Source: Corylus avellana (taxonomy: Eukaryota > Streptophyta > Magnoliopsida > Fagales > Betulaceae). Taken from it: 64,000 nt of DNA. The stretch covers positions 2,834,583 through 2,898,582 of the forward strand of contig NC_081545.1 in NCBI RefSeq assembly GCF_901000735.1. The letters are read 5' to 3'. The position numbers were made by a program, and so were the translations under genes. Every line of letters begins with the position of its first letter. Position 1 is the first letter of the stretch. The notes under the pieces are model-generated. The model worked only from the letters and a program-made list of their open reading frames with translations, ran no database searches and was not told the origin of the DNA. Below, piece by piece: positions 61,493 to 64,000 of the stretch.

Positions 61493-64000
61493 ATGGCCAA
61501 GACCAAACCTGGCAAGAAGGACCTCGACTCTTACACCATCAAAGGCACCAACAAAGTCGTCAGACGTACTCTCTCTCTCTCTCTCTCTCTCTGGGAAAAA
61601 CCCGTAATTTATTTTCCTAGTTTAAGCTAAAAAAGACTCAAATTTGCTTTTTCAATTTTTTTTTTTTTTTTTTGTTTATACTAAAACCCCAAAAACTCAA
61701 TTTCATGCCCAACTCTGGTTTTGGTTGTTCCTGTCCAGAAAACCTAGAATTTGCTTTTTAATTTTAGGCTCTAAAAACTCAGAATATCTCTGTTCTTATA
61801 TTTGTTTATGAAACCCCAATAAAATTTCAAGCTTCTGCGGCTTTGGCGCTTCTGTCTATCAAAACCCAGAATTTGTTTTTTAATTTTACGCTCTAAAAAC
61901 CCAGAATTTCTCAATTCTAATATTTGTTTCTGAAGACCCAAATCGTTGTCTTTTCTAATGGTTTTGGAAACCCAGTTGTTGTTGTTGCTTTGGATTGCAT
62001 TAATGTTGGGTTAATTTTGTGGCTATTTTGCAGCTGGTGATTGCGTGTTGATGCGACCATCGGACTCCGATAAGCCTCCGTACGTGGCGCGTGTGGAGAG
62101 GATCGAAGCGGATCACCGAAACAACGTGAAGGTTAGGATCCGATGGTATTATCGACCCGAAGAGTCGATTGGAGGGCGGAGACAGTTCCACGGGGCCAAG
62201 GAGCTGTTTCTATCTGACCACTATGATGTGCAGAGTGCGCACACTATTGAGGGCAAGTGTATAGTCCACTCTTTCAAGAACTACACTAAGCTTGAGAATG
62301 TTGGAGCAGAGGATTACTTTTGTAGGTTTGAGTACAAGGCTGCCACTGGTGGGTTCACGCCGGACCGTGTGGCCGTGTGAGTTTCTGGGGTTTGTGTGGT
62401 TTTTTGAGTGCTTTTAATGAAATTCGGACTGCTTTTGATTGGTTTACGAATTATTGTTTCTCTGTTTTGTGTGTTTTGAGTGTCTTTGTTTATTGCTGCT
62501 GGAAGTAATGTTCTGGTTTTTGGCCTTTGGTTTTGAAGGTATTGCAAGTGTGAGATGCCATATAACCCAGACGACCTAATGGTGCAGTGTGAGGGATGCA
62601 AGGACTGGTAAGTTAGTTGCATGTTGTTCCTTTGTTTTCTGCTGAATGGTGGCTTGTAGTATGTGTGCTTTTTTGTCGCTTTTCTAAATAAATTATGTTT
62701 GCTTTTGTTGCTGAATTTATCTCTAATGAAGGTCCGTTGGCGCAAAAATTGAAGTGGTTGCTTGTGGTTGATTACATTTTTGTGGCTTTATCACGTAAAA
62801 ATTGTAAATGAGTGTGTAGTCACTTATGCTTGAAATGCTTCATCTTGTGTTGTTCTTGGACAAGGTGATCATTTTGGAAACTGTACTATTTCCACTTATT
62901 TGCTGATCGACTGAGTCATCCTTGTTATTATGCTTGAAATGTTTATCACTTCTATTTTTGAAGGCATTCTTTTTTAGGCGGGTGTTTGGACATTGCCAAG
63001 GAAGACATAATTTCTAGTACCATGTGAACCAGTGTGTGGAGAGGTGATTTTTGTTGAAAATTTTCTTTTTCTGTTCATCTATTGCAGACAACATATTGGA
63101 AATCTGCCCAAAATCTGCTTTTGTTTTGATAGCGAACGCTTTGAGCTCCACATATATCTGGTAGGATCAATGAAGCATGTTGAATGTTTCATGATACAGT
63201 TTGTTTGTTTTGATTGATCATTTGCAAAGTGGTGCATTCTTCTTGCTGATGGTTTTAACAATCTACTAATGTTATCAGAGCAAGTTGTTCAGTGTAACTC
63301 TAGTTGGGTTGCAATTGCGTAGAATTTTGCTTCTATCGGAATTAAAAGGTAAAATATTTAAAGTAAATTGGCAGGATTTATTAGTTTTGTTTAGGCAGAA
63401 CATCTGTCCTGGCTGAGTTAAAGAGCTCTGTACATTAGGGTTTTTTTTGGCAGTTTTTTTAACTTTACCATGTCCTGGTGTCTATATACATGGTAAGCTG
63501 TTATATGATTGAGATTCATTTGATTTTCCTGATTTAGTTTTCTCCCATCACATTGCTTTACACTCGGTTTAGTTTGTTGGGACTTCATGTAATCAATTCC
63601 TGTTGCCCCTCCCTGCTTTCCATTTTAGTCCCATTAAGGCTTGAAGTGAACTTATCAAAAAAAAAAAAAGGCTTGAAGTGACTTCTTGTGGATAAATAAT
63701 CTGCATTTTTTGCGTAAGGTCATTTACTGGTTTATTAAGTTTGGAGATATCTTAAAGGATGTTACTCCTTTTGCTGCTCAGAAGACGTTGCCCTGAGAAA
63801 TTGGAGATATATAAGCACACCTTTTACCTTGCACTTAGCATGGAGAGCATATCTTTGTTGACTATGAAATCTGTGTTGTATCAATTGGAACTTTGTGCTT
63901 TCTTCCTCAGTAAGATGTGAGTAGTGCTATGTGCGAATGATGCTAGTTTTTTGTATTGTGTATTCAGTTTGTTGTTGGTTTGACTTTAAACTTTGTGGAA
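61493..64000 (+). CDS. EBS: EARLY BOLTING IN SHORT DAYS-like BAH-PHD chromatin reader, 5' part
   Basis: Nuclear reader combining a BAH domain (binds H3K27me3 in Arabidopsis EBS) with a PHD finger (H3K4me2/3); represses flowering genes. Exons seen: 61493-61565, 62034-62376 and 62539-62607 (485 nt), ending mid-codon at a GTAAGT donor. The rest of the PHD and the tail lie beyond the window, so the last intron is at least 1.39 kb. The BAH domain is about residues 26-138 ([40 protein letters not shown]). The PHD begins [31 protein letters not shown] and the PHD sequence favour EBS over SHL. The N-terminus [13 protein letters not shown] is shorter than in Arabidopsis. Exon 1 joins exon 2 as AGAC|CT, giving VVRPGDCV where relatives have Ala; the frame holds. 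Intron 1 opens with a CT microsatellite. Confidence 0.93.

Noticed and set aside
62314..62745. 143-codon antisense ORF over EBS exons 2-3
   Set aside because: Low-complexity His/Thr/Gln protein antisense to a conserved BAH-PHD gene; no domain, explained by the sense gene and AT-rich intron.

Overview
The window is nuclear DNA from a dicot plant, probably a woody species. It carries seven intron-rich protein genes with GT-AG introns and plant-specific families (class I KNOX, NPF nitrate transporter, PPi-dependent phosphofructokinase, PUX, EBS). They sit in AT-rich intergenic DNA crowded with MITEs, tRNA-derived SINEs, LINE tails and small LTR elements. The species cannot be named from sequence alone.

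Layout. 1-6.3 kb is repeat-filled intergenic DNA. 6439-10918 (+) is a secreted GH9 endoglucanase of 5 exons and 517 aa. 10.9-17.1 kb is intergenic with a LINE RNase H relic and nested MITEs. 17118-19938 (+) is an NPF6.4/NRT1.3-like transporter of 5 coding exons and 591 aa. Convergent to it, 20350-20768 (-) encodes mitochondrial ribosomal protein uL30m (108 aa). Its likely 5' leader intron reaches back to about 25.45 kb and holds a LINE tail, a duplicated segment, and a PIF/Harbinger-like element carrying a captured PPR fragment. 27283-33917 (+) is the PFP beta subunit (16 exons, 559 aa). 35268-36907 (+) is a small organelle-type RRM protein (5 exons, 156 aa). 38688-42727 (+) is PUX5-like, with UBA, SEP and UBX domains (4 exons, 438 aa). 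42.7-51.9 kb is intergenic and holds an endogenous pararetrovirus movement-protein relic and a TRIM-like LTR array. 51886-55231 (+) is an STM-like class I KNOX homeobox gene (4 exons, 314 aa). 55.2-61.5 kb is intergenic with a solo LTR bearing a perfect TSD. 61493 to beyond the window end (+) is the 5' part of an EBS-type BAH-PHD reader.

The genes do not form a pathway. They cover cell-wall hydrolysis, nitrate transport, mitochondrial translation, cytosolic glycolysis, organelle RNA binding, CDC48 adaptor function, meristem identity and chromatin reading. All multi-exon coding models except the truncated EBS sum to an intact reading frame with consensus splice sites. I assembled them by eye from homology and splice signals.

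The best unannotated structure is in the repeats. There are four copies of one SINE family, each bounded by a visible target-site duplication. Several MITEs have identifiable TSDs. The most unusual object is the Harbinger-like element with a PPR fragment inside a housekeeping-gene leader intron. I found no CRISPR, operon or other wholly novel system, and none is expected in a plant nuclear window.
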